The notes: generated by a model not told the origin, from the sequence alone. A stretch of 64,000 nucleotides of DNA from Anoplopoma fimbria (GCF_027596085.1 NC_072453.1:6939448-7003447); one strand, 5' to 3'. Shown: positions 35,342-50,032, counted from the first letter of the stretch. Made by a program: numbers and translations.

Positions 35342-36650
35342 CTATGTGTTGTCCACAGATAATCTTGCACTTTGCTTAAGCCAACTGGATAATCATCTGG
35401 GTGGTAAGTTATTGCTGCATGCACACGGACCTCTCGTGGTTGTCACTTGAAACCTCAATAAACACGGCAAGTTGCGATTTTGCTCGTGAGATGGAGCAGA
35501 GATGTGCGCCTACACAGAGCCGGTGCACACATCTGCATAGATTAAATAGAGAGCATATCTGTTATGTGAGACAAGATAGTTGAAAATATGTCTGATACAC
35601 TTACAGTCTAGACGAGACTAAGACTATTGTGGGTTGAGTTCATTCAATCACTCAATACAGCAGTGGTTGTTACAGACACACATGTTGGAGATGTGCACTC
35701 TACTGAGGGCATCTTTCTAGTTCTGGTCATGTTTCATGCCAGCAGAAACAGCTGATCAATCATGTGAGTTAAATGTTTGCTACGTCAGAATTTATTCGCC
35801 GAAGGCATTTCCATAACCCATTTAACACATCAACGTTTTTGCACAATTGAGGAAGTTTCATTGAATTTTGCCGTTTCCGTACAGCTTTTCTAAAGGACTA
35901 CTTTAAGATGTGTATTACAATATGTCAATGGAAACATTCCTAAAGGGTTCTCAGCCCACACGTTGCATATCGGTTTAAAAGGATGATTAGACACATGAAA
36001 ACCAGCATGCAGACAGCACATGTGGAGAGCACTGGGTCTGACCAGTAAGCAAATCCTGCTTTCTCTTACAGTAATGTCCCAACCGCTCAGACTTCAGCTC
36101 TGGTGGATGTCAATATAAATCAATTTAGTCATGGAATCCACATTTAGTGTCTGGCGAACTTTAGAGTGACTGCGGGTAACTGCTATGGCTGAGTCTCTGT
36201 GGGTAAACGTATGTGCACGTAAAGTGTTGCCATGGTGTCCTTATGACTCACTGTGTGTTTTCAGTGCCTGGCTGTGGGCACACACAAATCTCATCGCCAC
36301 CTCATTGTCCAGGGAGAGAGAACTGTGCCGTCTGAGCACCGAGTGGTATAGGAAACATTACTCATAGATGATGGAAATGTCAAACATGTCCGCATTGCTC
36401 TGAAAGGACACACAGGAAATGCCGTCATACTTTCTTTTCTTATCCCCCCCCCCAACTCCTTTTTGTGTCCATCCATGCCTCCATCCACCCTTGTCTTGCG
36501 CAAACAATAAAATCCACCTGCCAATTTCTCCAGCTGAGACTAGAGGCGATACGAGGCACCCAGCATGCAACACCGAGGGGCCGCAACAGGCTGTCCCAAC
36601 ACCTGTCAGTCAGGAGGAGCTTTTCTAATTATAACTCACACACAACTATG

Positions 36651-36785
<135 letters not shown>

Positions 36786-38486
36786 AACAGCACTCATTCT
36801 CATACATGCACACAGCCACACACACTCTTAGCACCATCCTTGAAGGGCTCTCAATGGGTTCCAGTGGCCTTTCCATGTATCCTTCCTATCCAGGCTTCTG
36901 GGAGGAGAGTGTGACAGCTGGCTTCAGGTTAAAGCTTCCCAACAACAATGTAATAATACTGCAGCTAGAAATAATTATTATAATAAGGGCAATTTATTAA
37001 AGGGCAATTATAGGTATATAATCTAAAAACTACTGTTACAGTTTAACTGTGATTGATCAAAGTGAACCTTCTGAAATCTACAGGAGATTTCTGAAATTGA
37101 AAATCTACTTGCTAGAGAAAACATTTATCTGTTGATGAAGGAGCAAAGCAATCACAGCATTTAAAACATGCAAATCTGTCTCCAAGAATAAGTAAAAGAA
37201 TATTCATTAATATAAAACCCAGATGTAGCTCTTATCATTTTTCACAAAGGCTCTTGGACAAAACATTACAACAGCTTTGAGATACAACTCTTCCACTACT
37301 GTGACCAACAAGCAACAATTGGCCAGTGAATTTGCTCTATGGCATTTCTAACCATCTGTTGTCCCCTTTTGCTGGTTGTTGCATCATCGTTCTCAGTGCA
37401 TTTTCACTGCTAAATCGATTGCCCAGATTTGTTTGGCCTGAGGGCAACATTCTGAGTGCGGTGGTAACAAAGCACAACCAATTATAAACAACAGCTCAAA
37501 GCAGTCAACTGGGGGCCTCCTACGCATCTGGGTTAGAAGAGCGAAAAGGATGGGTAGATGTAAAGAGAGGGAGAGATGTAAAGAAAAGGAAACACTTAGA
37601 TTGAAAAAAATGGAGAAAAAAATGAGAGAAAGAAGGGAAAGATGTGAAATGGAAGCCAAATAAATTTTAATTATGTACAGTGGTTCTTGGAATAATTATA
37701 CCCCAACTTTCTGTTATTCTAAAAGTCGACAAAATTGCAAAAAATATAGTCAGTGTTGAGGTCGAATGGAGGCACGATGTGGAGGTACGGTATTGTAGGA
37801 TGTGAACAGCGTGTCTTTCTTTCCTTTTTTTTTGTGCAATCCATTTTCCACTGTCGTAGTAGACAGAATTAATAGGGCTCTTAAAAACTCAGACACTTCT
37901 GAGGCAAAAGAAAAAAGAGGGGAAAGGAAAACAGATGACAAAAGAGAGCTGACAAACAGATACATGACAATGGGAGAACAAATGAACAGAAAAGACTGGG
38001 AGGCTAGGGAAGGCAGCTAGCTAGGAACGCACACATTTACAGGTGAGCAGGTGAAAACTAAAAGATGAAGTTGGCATCGCACAGCTTCCTGATACACAAT
38101 GACCAATGAAAACATGTCAACAGCGCTGGGTGATGAGAGAGTGACAGGGCGGGTCTTCTCTCCCTGTCTCACTGTCTCCAGTTTTACAGTGTCATTATTT
38201 GTACAGGACTCCCCCTCCCAAGTCTTGTGGTCTGGGGACCAAAGGGACCAAAACATGGCTTATAAATCAACACAGCAGAGAGAGACTATGGATATTTACC
38301 CATAAATCACTGCGGCGGAGCCACCTACAATCAGACTAATGGGGCTGGAAGACGTGCTGTCATCCAAGCCATGATGTCACCGAGCCTGAGCCTGTGGGTG
38401 TTGATGTTGGTGGTGGTTCTGTGTGCGTGTCTGTGTGTGTGTGTGTGTATGGGGGGATGCCTGCATATGTGGCTGTGGGTCTCTGG

Positions 38487-38489
<3 letters not shown>

Positions 38490-38564
<75 letters not shown>
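38490..38564. repeat. (GT)37 microsatellite
   Basis: 75 bp GT array inside a TG-rich imperfect domain from about 38418 to 38690. Confidence 0.98.
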
Positions 38565-38566
<2 letters not shown>

Positions 38567-38756
38567 GGGGTTGTCTGAGTATGTGGTGGTAGGTCTACGG
38601 CGCTGCTTGTGTAAGTGTCTGTGGTGAGTGTGTGTGTGGTGTATGTGGGAGGTGGGATGTCTGTTTATATGGGTTTGTGTGTATTAGGTTGGTCAGTATA
38701 TACTTTCATCATGTCTCTGCATTTATGTACGTTACATTGGTCCATACACACTCACA

Positions 38757-38778
38757 TACACACACACACACACACACT
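38757..38778. repeat. (AC)11 microsatellite
   Basis: Short AC run facing the GT array about 190 bp to its left. Confidence 0.95.
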
Positions 38779-41700
38779 GGTCTTCTATATCTCAGACTGG
38801 ACTTAACACATGCATAAAACACACATTGACACACAGACACATGCGCACACACACTCATTGGTCTTGTGGTTTGCGCTGGCTTACAATGGGTGTGGGATTC
38901 CATAGAGAAAATCTAAACAAGTCGAGCGGTTAGCACGGGTCTGCCACGTTTCCACACAATGGCGCTCGTTGACATAAATAACCGGTGACTTTGTGAAATG
39001 GGACACCCATTAACTTCTCCTCCGCAGATAATTGCCCATTAGATCTTGGAAGAGCAGTGGATTGAGAAATAACTCAACTCCGACACTGACATTGTGAAAG
39101 GAGGCCTGGAATCTGCTGAGATGGGTTGGCTTCTTTTTGTTACACTATCATCCAGCCAAGCACTTGGATTATCAACAAAGAGAACTATGGCTTGTTTTAG
39201 GAGCTGTGCAGTCTGTGCCTTTGCTTAAGTTGTGCTTTGAACATGGAAAAGATGATGACAACGAGGGGAAAGAAAGACAAAGGACAAGAGAACTGTAAAT
39301 TGGAAAATAAGAGGAAAGAATAAATTGTTGGAGAAGAAACTGATCGCTGTTGTAGTAAAAGAAACAGGAGCAGAAAAGTAAAAAAAGAAGAAAAAAGTAT
39401 TAAGTTCCTGGCACTTTGTTTCACACAGTTGAGATACATTTCAAAAATATACAATGAATTTATGATGACTAATAAACGCCCGCAATGTGTCCAGTGCTGA
39501 TGTCACTCATGGCCGTGGTCCCCCCTCAAAGAATCTCTGTTAATTGACCCGACCGTGTCAACACTTCACTTCCACTTACTCGTCTTCCGCCTGACTCGGT
39601 GCGTGTGTTCCTGTTTGTGTGGGTCACGGCAGCATGAGCAGAGGACAAAACGATGCAGCGTGACATGACTCATTCATAAAATGAAGTGCCTCCTGCCTAC
39701 ATCCTTCAGAGCGTACCACACACAATACTATAGCCACACGGCATGAGTCAATTTTTGATGTAAAATATGACGACAAACAGATCAAATCCAGATCTACAGG
39801 CGGTGACGCATCAGCGAGGAGGCTGACCTTGCCTGTCAAATTATAAACGGAACCCGGCGAAGAATCTGCCGTGCGTCACACCCTTCGCATAACTCATAAA
39901 GTTATAATTTTAAGATTCAAGGTTTGGTGCTCAGTGACGTACGTCTTCTTTATGCTCTCACTCATGCCTTCACCACACTGCACCATTACTGGTAACTTGC
40001 AAACATTTGTTTTTCATACAGACTTTCATACAACGAACAATATTAACTCCACCTACACATGTCGTTAGCCATGGCTCTTTCTATTTTCCCTCATTAGTTT
40101 TAAATGGCCCATTCAGACGTTACTGGGGGCCACTGCTTCATTGGACGGAGCTCGGCTCAGCGTTGGCTTCGTCCTCTGTGGTGTCCCCCATGTCAGTCCA
40201 CAAGCCAATGTCTCTCCTCCCTTCCATTTCTGGTACTGCAAACAGCCTACCTCACTTTGCAAAGCTCTTTTCAGATTGAGTCATACATCTATCAAAATAC
40301 TGTAGTCAGTGTTAAGATATTTGTTTTAATTACTGGGGGTTAAGTGAGATGATTGACAGGAGAGCGATATTCACATATAATTGTGTGTGTCTATGTACTG
40401 TCTATGTTAAGCAACAGAGAAACACCAGATACAAGACTGTAGCAGTGTTAGCTTTCACTAACGTGCACGTGTAATAAAACATTTGTAAAACCCCAGTTTA
40501 AGATGCCTAAAGATAAATTATGACAGTGATTTTTTTTTAATACTGTCTAATGTTTAATGCGTTGGCTGATCCAGAGGGACTGCCGCATAGCAAGGATCTA
40601 GTGTACGAGTTAGAGAGTAATAAGAGAAAGCTCCCATCAGCTTCTCATTTCACATCGCCGGCCTCTCATTCGAGGCCGCTTCATCAGTTTCTAGATTAGT
40701 TCCCTCCCAGCAGTCTTATTTTTAGGACTTCCTCTATGCAGTAATATTATTAAACTATAAGCATTGAGACTCAGTATCAGTACGGATATCTTCTGACAAC
40801 AGAGAGGTGAAGAGGATTTATCACACTGATTCACCTGATCCATCGTCCTGTTATTATTACACTGTGTTGGAATTTGACAATTGCTGCAACAGATGGACTT
40901 TTGATAACTACCAGATTACAGCATATGTTTTTGACTTCCAAGGTCTTTGTATGACAGCTAGTGATTCTTCAATGATGTCACGGTCACGGTCATGGATCCA
41001 GAGACTTTTTACAATTCCAAAGAGTGTATGGAAGTTTCCAACCTTTATTTCCATTCCAGACATCCTGGGGATAACACATTGGAAACGTTGAAGTGCCCCA
41101 TCCACATGACAAATGACCTCTTTCACTTTCGCTATTGACAGATGCGCGGCCTGTTTATTGGAATAATTTCATTGATATTTCCTCACCCGCATTCTCTAAT
41201 GGGCCTTCCCTTGCAGCTTTTGTTAAGTGTATTGAAGATGAACAAGCTTGATGGAAGGTTGGATGTTATCATACGAATGGCAGCTTTCTTGTATAGTGGT
41301 CGCATATATAATTATATTGTTTTGATTATGGGAGAAAAAGATTTGATAAAAATGTTGCTATGCACGTTGCCTATGGACTCATATCCATACATGATGTGGT
41401 AATAGTAATAATGAAACTTAAAGTGAACCTTTATTTCCTCATGAGTGTATCTAAACTAGCAGTGAATGTGAGTGTTTCCTGACAGGAGTCTATCGACTAA
41501 TAAGAAATGCTAAGAAGAAAAATAAACCTTTGATCATGTCATTCACCATCACAGCCTGACTGGTTTTGAATTTCTCACCGGGGGCCTAAATACATGCTGT
41601 TAGCAAGGCTAGCACCTCATTGTGGTGGATAACTGGACTCATGCCTCTATTCATTACATGTAAAGGCCATAATATATAGAGAAACAACTGGTGACTAATG

Positions 41701-42108
41701 GGAAATTACAGTCAAAATAGTCTGAAAATAAGTAAGAGTTCATTTCAGTTAAGCTTTATGTCATCACCACTTTATTACTCAAATTCACAGAGAGAATATA
41801 AATATTATTTCTAAAGGAGCTTGATATTATTTGGCCTGTCTTTTCAAAATCAGGTGTTGAGAAATATGTGGTATAGGAGTAGGGTTAAAACAGCAGGTAC
41901 ACTCGCTGCTATACTACTGGGTGGCACAGTGTTGTACCACAGAGTGTGAGTTCTCTCCTCATCCCAGAGGTGATTTATTTCATTTTAATACAGCGTGTTT
42001 GCTTTGGAGCATTATATGTATTTAGTCATGAGACATTAATAGAGTAGAAAACATGTTGAAAAATGAGCTTGCTGACGTGTGTGTTCGAGTACTGTATGTT
42101 CTTGAGCT

Positions 42109-42110
<2 letters not shown>

Positions 42111-42175
<65 letters not shown>
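42111..42175. repeat. (TG)32 microsatellite
   Basis: 65 bp TG array facing an imperfect AC array 86 bp away. Confidence 0.98.
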
Positions 42176-42177
<2 letters not shown>

Positions 42178-42260
42178 CGCATGAGTCTTGAGGCCCATGC
42201 TGTCACTCAGCCCAGCTCACAGGGTGGTCCAAACACTGAGCCCTCTTTACTCAGTCTCAT

Positions 42261-42296
42261 ACACGCACACACACACACACACACACACAGACACAG

Positions 42297-42327
<31 letters not shown>

Positions 42328-42340
42328 CAGACACGCACAC
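42261..42340. repeat. Imperfect (AC)n array
   Basis: 80 bp with AG and CG interruptions (GACAC, ACGC), partner of the TG array at 42111-42175; AAAC units follow. Confidence 0.97.
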
Positions 42341-44279
42341 AAACAAACAAACACTCACTGGTGTACATGTAATGACATACATAACAAAGTATACATAAAT
42401 ATATGGCCATATATATGACCATAATGAAGCAATCAAATAACCTCAGCGCTTCCCCTCTTCCTGTCCCCAAACCGTACACCTAAATATACTGACGCAGACT
42501 CCCAACGCATAGCAACAAAAACTAGGGAGTCCAGAGGGAAAGGAGCATCGCTAAACAGAAACCTTTTTCAAGCTTTACATTTTGTGTGGCAAAAGGTTTC
42601 ACTGGAAGGATTTTGACATCATGGTGTATTACGCAGTAGGTGACAGTGGCAAAAAAAATTTGGGGTGGCAGGCAAATGAGCAGCACTGACATTAATATTA
42701 ATATTAAAAGGTTCTCGTCATCATAAGAAATCTGTCTCAACTTTCCAGAACCCACTTAACACTCACGCTTAGGCTGTTTTTGTTTTTCAGTAAATTGGAC
42801 AGGAGTGACATTGATTTTGGCCTGCTCGTGCTAAGCTGGGCAAGCGATGAAGCTGGTCCTAGAGGCCAGATATTCATATTTTTTAATTATTCATAAATTT
42901 GATTGATGTTAAGATTTCACACGTTAATATCGGAGACGACAGCAACTCTTGTGTAAATATCACATCGCCATGTCAGCTTAAAATCTAAATATTGACCTAA
43001 CTTAGCCCCAATACCACCACAAAGACACACGGCGCTGAGAGTCTAGTTCAACATGTGTGAATATTTGCAGCAAAGGAATATGTAATAAGGAATATGACAC
43101 AACAGTTGATGGTGTGATTAGTTTGTAGACATGTCTAGAAGTAAACCAGAAACAGTGATTTTTATTCAGAGTCGTCATTAGCAACAAAGAGATGGTTAAA
43201 AAGAAGTTCAAACAAAAGTCAATTATGCTCCTTTCATGAGACCATGGCTTGATTTTCCATATCTGCATCTCCAAAGCACAACAAAGCCACGTCGTGAGCT
43301 CACAAGTGATTTATTTGGGCTATTACCTCTGATGTATCTGGATTAGCTCCACGTTCGTATTCCAGGTGAGGGGGGGAATGAGTCGTTAATACTCGCGCTA
43401 CGCTACAGTTCTCCTGCAGCATCACGGCCTCGCACAGCAGGAAGTACGGCGCTCCCTCCCCCTTTTACCGCTATTAGACACTCACAGAACAAATACTGCA
43501 AATGAGGCCCCGCTTTCCCCCACGAAATGGTAATAAGCCATAATTGCCTGTAATCTGAATACATTAGTCCTAAGAGGGTCCTGTTGCTTTTGTGTGCAAT
43601 CAAGGTAGAGCTTGAGGACTAAAATATGATGGTAAGAGAGATGTGTGACTCTCGGGGAGCCGCCGAGGGTTTGATTTTGGATTAGCTCATGATATCATAT
43701 GTTGCAATGCACAAAAAACAATCACACTGTATAAGTGTATGTTTATGTTGCCTAATTAGACTCTCATGAGAATAGTCAATACAACTGCAGTGCATTGTAA
43801 AGCCTATATGCACGCCAGCTTTCAAAATCCACAGGCACAACTGATCGACGGGGATTGGGATCAATTACAATCATTCTGTAAGCCTTCTGACAACAGCTTC
43901 TTTATTTATACGCCTATTCTATTTATTTTTGTTTTTCCTGCCGGTTCCTTCCAAGTGTGTTCCCCTCACCAGCATGTCTAAAGGTTGGCATGCCTTCCTT
44001 CAGTCGCTCTGTTCTCCATCTTTTATGTTCTCATTTCTTTCTCTCTGACTCTCCAGAGTTTCAGGCGCCATTGTGTGCTTGCGGCTTGTTTACGAGGAAC
44101 ACTGATTCACCCAGTGAGGTTTGGCTTGCTCATACGGTGAAGGGGTGGGGGGGAGAAATATGAATGAATTTACAACACCCAAAGCCCCTCCGCTTCTTCC
44201 TCTCTATTCCCAAATTCTCCCATCATCATCTTTCTTCCTCTCTACATGCTAGTCAGCCACCTCAAGGCACACTTTTCCA

Positions 44280-44382
<103 letters not shown>

Positions 44383-45610
44383 CAGTGAGAGCGTATTTGT
44401 GTTAAGCCAGAGGGGCAGCCAACGCTGACCAGAGGCTCATTTTTGTGGCCAGGCCAGTGTTTCTCGACGGCTTGCAGGCGTCTCGGGGCCAGCTCCTTCT
44501 TCCAGCTCCATTCTTTCACCCTGGGGCCTCTCCAGAGAGTCTTTGCCACCAGCTATTGCTTAGTCATTTTCTAGATCTACCACCACAGAAAACACTGCTT
44601 GGTTTTTAACATTTTATTAAAAATGACAGGCTGTGTTTTGTGAGACCTGTCTGGGAGAGGAGGATGATGAGAAGGAGGCGGGGAAACAGACGTGTATCCA
44701 AAACTGGAAAGAACATTGAGAGTGGGTTTCATGGCTGGGCTGGCGATGGGATGTCCTGGACTAACTTGTGATGGTATTGCTTCAAAAATGTCAAGGTTTA
44801 AAAAACCTCTGCCTGCCTGGCTGCTGATGGCCATGTTCTCTCCTATGCAAAGCCTGTGGTTGCCATAGAGACCCGCAATATTGCCTATTCTGGTACACCG
44901 GTTTATTATTAAAACAGTAAACTAGCTGTGACTCTGAAACTCAAACATGCTGAACGGAGGACAGAAATCTATATTTATCAAGAGGGAAGAAGACATTTAT
45001 AACTATGGGGCACACGGTGAAATGTTTGAACGACAGAAACTTTATCAGTTATTAATATCCATAACAGGATTTGGATCTTTTTGTGTGGTATAAGGAGCTC
45101 TTGAATTGAAGAGTCGTTCGGAGTCTCTTTCAGGCATGAAGAGCTGAGCTCAAGCTTCTGGCTCACCTCGATAGTTCACGTGGCAAACAAATAAAACGGC
45201 ACATGCCTTTCAGAAAGTTCACGAGTTCAGGACATCGGCGAAGGAAAGTGGGTGGTGTTTGATTTCTCGCTGACACAAGAGGAAAAAGTCGGGGGTTGAT
45301 GAGCGAGAGCAAGGCGTGGGAGGAAGAGTCATTGGACATGGAGACAGCAGCATCCTCCGCCTCACACCTCATCTTTCCCACGGTATTTGGTTTGTTTACA
45401 AGCAGGAGTCGGTGACAGGTTCATTCCTCGTATCCCGGCTCCGATCGGCACCAGGTAGGAGGCAGCCAGGCCGGACTATGAGGGCCCTTCCTGCCGCTCA
45501 AAGCCCCTACACAGGCAAGCATGACCAACAGGCTGGGATTTCCATGTCATAACATCCCCCCCCGACCGACGCCAAAGGCTTTCTGCTTCCTCTTTGCTGT
45601 CTCATACTCC

Positions 45611-45622
45611 CCCCCCCCCCCC
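45611..45622. repeat. Poly(C) tract
   Basis: About 12 C within a pyrimidine-rich stretch 45555-45645; a second C8-9 run is at 45723-45731. Confidence 0.9.
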
Positions 45623-47429
45623 TCTTTTCCCCTTCCGTTCCCCTTTTTGCTATGTATTCATCTCTCCAGGGGGCTACAGTAGCCGTGAAACAGCGTGACC
45701 CACACTTGGGGTCTTTCCATCTCCCCCCCCCACCCCTTCTCCCTTTCGTCTAATCGTTTCTCCAGTTTGTGCTGCTTTGGCGACGGTGTCCGGATGCTGA
45801 TACCCAAGACAGCAAACCTGACCCCTGCTGACTCCACACTGTCTCATACTCCCCAGAAACAACTCCCCCAGTTAGCCTCACATCCCATCAACCCTCTCTC
45901 CCTCCCGGCCACGTAGTCCCCCACACACACCCGGCTCCCTTCGCGACCCTTTTTGCCACCTGCAGGCCTCTTATTTACAGTGTTTGTGCGTACTGAGATA
46001 TCCGTGAACGGCTGGCTATTCTGGGCATGTGGAACGTGGCATCAATGCCGGATCGCATCAATGCCATTTCCCCTAACTGCACCCCACCACAATATCACAC
46101 TCTCCATTCCTTGCGGTTGTGCAGGCTGGCTCAGGTGTCTTGCCCAGTTGCAGTCGAAGAGTCTGGAGAACATTTTGCTTTGTCACAAAAGGCTAGAGAA
46201 GTTGTACGGGACTGGTGGTCACTGCAATATCTTGCTGCACCAAACTTTTGGACAAGCTCCTTCTTAATCTTAAAACAGAAACTGCTTAGTTGCACTCTTG
46301 TCTTTTAATAGAGATTGTTTGTCGTGATTACAAGCATGTGAAATTGCATGAGTGACTCAGACTGTGTCTTCCCACTCTCTATATAAGAAACAGGCTGAGA
46401 GAGTAACACAAAGGAGGATAGTTACTGCCCTTAGAGGTTCTGTGTTCCCCATAACATGCCATGTCCATCCCAGGCATTTGAAAGAAGAAATACCACAGTC
46501 TCTGCAGCGCTACAGCTCTTGTAAATAATCCGAGTCTGGGCGCCACCTCAGAATCCCAAGCCTGGTCCCCGGGCCTGGTGGGTGCCATGTCAGTTCAGGA
46601 GGAGGGGTTTTAAGGTGGGGTGGGGGTTTCTTGAGAGAGGAAAGAGTGAGGGAGAAAAAGGGGGAGGAGGGGAAAGGGGGCATCCAAGCCTGCTCTTGCA
46701 TCATCACTAGAGTAGTACTTTCTGCATACTGCCTGTGTGAGTGAGTGGGGGTACATTTAATATACTGTACATCTCAATGACCCAGCGTATGTCTTCATCT
46801 TGTGTTGGCTGTTTATTTTCTCATTATATGGATAATATGGGATGCAAGCACTTTATCCTTTATTCATGTCTGGTCCATGACTTCCAAAACAAGGAACTCT
46901 TATAGGTGACAGGTCCTGGTTTTAACAGTCTTGGTACAGAAAGGAGAGACAGACATTCTTTACTGTATAGTACAAAAACAAAACCTCTGTATCTTCTGCA
47001 AAAGACTTCAGAATTCAAGTGTACAGAACACTTGAACTCAGTGACACAAGCTCTTCCGCTGTGATAGGCACAGTGGATGTGACACACAAACAACTGTGCA
47101 TGTACCCATCAAATGCAGCTTCTAGAATGAGACTGCAATGACAACTGTGCATAAGTGCATTCCACTAGGCTTGCAGCAGCAATCAGAAAGGCCAGACAAA
47201 TACAGTACATAAAGCAGGGGGGGGGCTAAATGAGCTCCAGGCTGCAGAGGCAGGGGAGCTAAACTTGACCTGCCCCTCGGCCCCAACATGAACACAGCTG
47301 CCAGGCATCCCGGTTTCCACTCATAGAGCAAGGGGGCAAAATGTTCTGGTACAACAAGATGCACTCGCAAATGATTCTACTCTCTCTTTATGGCAACACT
47401 GCAAATATGTCAGCTCTTACAACTTTATA

Positions 47430-47459
47430 TTGTCTTGACAGTGATGACTGTCAAGACAA
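47430..47459. repeat. Perfect inverted repeat, 13-bp arms, 4-nt loop
   Basis: TTGTCTTGACAGT, GATG, then the exact reverse complement ACTGTCAAGACAA. Confidence 0.9.
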
Positions 47460-49997
47460 AAAAGCAAAAAGGAAAGCAAAACCGACGCGGATAAATCTTT
47501 AAAATAGCCTGGCAGCAAAATATGACAGGAAATATGATATACTTCCAGCCTATACAATTTCAGGTCAATATCAAGGCCTGTTTAACAAGCTGGGTGTGTC
47601 TCTTGAGATATATTTTTAGTAGCACCTAATTAGTTCCACCAAATTCATTTACTGTATTAAAGCATGTGCCATGACTTCAGGAAGTGACTATCCAAAAAAC
47701 ATGAGAAAGAAAGAAAAAGAAAGACGTGTAGTCCATTATCTCTTTAGTACAGTATGTTGCTGGATTTCATACTTTTGAAACAAACACAAAAACATTTAAG
47801 TTCTTTGTCATGCGAGCAAATGGAAATTGGGTTGCAGTGGGATAACTCATGGACGAGGAGGGAAATGACACAAAAACAGGTATCGGGCAACATTTCTCGC
47901 TGGAAATGAGAGTGGCTGAATTGTTCCAGGCAGCTGACACCAGTACCTCGTGCCCCTTACATCCAGGTCTCCTGCTTGGCTCATGGGCAGGGTGGCAGGT
48001 GAAAGCCCCAGATGGTTGGCACTGCCACTGTCCCCTACACTGCATCCAGCTTCTCAAATTCCATATTGGGCAAGAGGAAGACACAACAACAGTTATCCAT
48101 TCATACGGGCACGATGCTGGCACTTCTTTGGCGGCAAAGACGTGAATGGAAAGAGAAAAAGTGAACGGAGTTTCAGAGGATAAGTAGGTTGATTTGATTA
48201 ATTCAATCACCTTACATGATCCTTTTTTATGTATCCAGGTAATCCTGTTAATCCTGATGATTATTTAAGAGCACACTTTCAACATTACAAAGCGACACAG
48301 CTATACACTGTGAATGTATCTCGTCCTTCAAACAAATGAATAGAGCCTTTCAACAACCCTGAGACATGCTCAGAATATAACTGTTAGACAAATGGACTGC
48401 CAGTCAAGAAAGTGTTTGTTGTAGAATGGAAGTGAAGCTGGTGAGTGGTTTTACTTGCATTAGAACGGATTGTGAATATTAATGTGAGTGCATTGTTTGA
48501 TTGTTTGCTTTTAATTTGTGTGGCATTGCAAAGCCACAATCAGTAGCTGTGGCAAGCTGTGGCTGGTCACAGCTGTTTGTCAGCCTCTAGTGGTTACCTG
48601 TAGAACCATCAACTCTCTACAGCAGGAGCAACTGTAGCAGAAATACTTTCTACCACTGGATGTATTACACTACTACTAACACAATAATACCAGTTATTGA
48701 ACACAGTGTTTAACTCATTTACATACGCGCCTCATTCTGATTACACGACCAGACGCGCACCAATAAAACTGTGGTACCTGATGACTGGATGACTCTGAAC
48801 CTCTGAGTTCAGGGACATTCTTTCTTGACGGCTACTTCTATAAGTGAAAATGTGTTATCGATTAACACAATGCTCACTGTGGTACAGGAAATTTGAGCCA
48901 TGTATCATGTACAATGAACGGCTGAAATGGTGAGACGCTATTGCCTTTCACATTGTTTCATGCATCGACTTCCATTCATCAAGCCGTTCATCTTTTCACA
49001 CTCATCCCTCCTTCTGTTTCATACTTCTGTGTCACTGTCCCCGGTGGGTTCGTGTCTCGAAGTTCCATCTGTCAGCACCATCCAGGGGGGTGGGTGACAG
49101 AGCGGATGAGGCCCAGGGGAGAGACATCAAACGTGGGATGCTGGCCTTGGCTCTCCCCCCGACCCACCCTCCCACCCGCCATCCCATCTCTATTTGAGTT
49201 GCTGGCCCCTCCATCTGTCTGCGCATGATTTGGAGCTAGCTGTCGTAGGAGGGAAAGAAAGGCCCTCCACCAATGACAAATGACGATCTCAGAATAAACA
49301 CACGAGTTAGGGAGGGGGGAGGGGGGGGGAGAAAAAGAGCTGAATCACTCTTTCATCATCCATCAGCCTCTGTTGGTCTTCTTATTAACCTCTGGTCTCT
49401 GCCCCTCACTCTCTTCTGGTGCCTGTCACTCATTTCACTTCTTTTCACTCTTTCTCCTACTTTTGTAAAGATGTGAGGCAATTTGTCCTTTTGCAATAAG
49501 ATTGAGAAAATTCTTTCTCATATAATGACAAAATTTTTACTTTAATCACAAATTATAAACTTCGCTTAATCCTTGATCGCACACAGCTGAGACTAAAAAA
49601 ATGTTGCGACATGCGACGTGCATGCATGTTAATACTGGAGACATGGATACCACCGGCAGTGCAAATTGTGAGTGCATACCGAAAGCACGCCGGCTCATTC
49701 CCTACTCTAGCTCTCAGCACCGGCTAAAACCTGCAGCCGGCATGCCGAGCCCCCCTGATCCCAGCGCCGGCTCAACCAAACACACACATGACAGATGCCT
49801 CCTCTGCTGCAGCGCAGGCATTCAGAGCATCTCCTCCGCCACCAAAGGCATATTCCTTTTTATAACCAGCAGGGATTAGGGCCCATTGGAGGAAGCTAGC
49901 ATGTGCGCCGGCCTTAGGCGGCTTGCAGATAAAAAAGCATCTCAAATTGAATCAATAACCGCCGGCCGCCAACTAATCCTGGCTAGCCCCCCCCCCA

Positions 49998-49999
49998 CA

Positions 50000-50031
<32 letters not shown>
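49998..50031. repeat. (CA)16 microsatellite
   Basis: 34 bp CA-rich run preceded by a C-run (49987-49996). Confidence 0.95.

Positions 50032-50032
<1 letters not shown>

Noticed and set aside
37680..37745. Sequence beginning TACAGTGGTTCTTGGAATAA considered as another Tc1-like end
   Set aside because: The wording does not match the Tc1-type ends I know and no inverted partner was found nearby.
40807..41402. Consecutive plus-strand frames near 40.8-41.4 kb that could suggest a decayed transposon ORF
   Set aside because: I could not match the peptides to a transposase or reverse transcriptase, and no termini were visible.
47767..48210. A 147-codon minus-strand frame and a 98-codon plus-strand frame over the same DNA
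   Set aside because: Neither resembles a known family and neither has a convincing start, splice context or codon pattern. Openness on both strands suggests composition, not coding.
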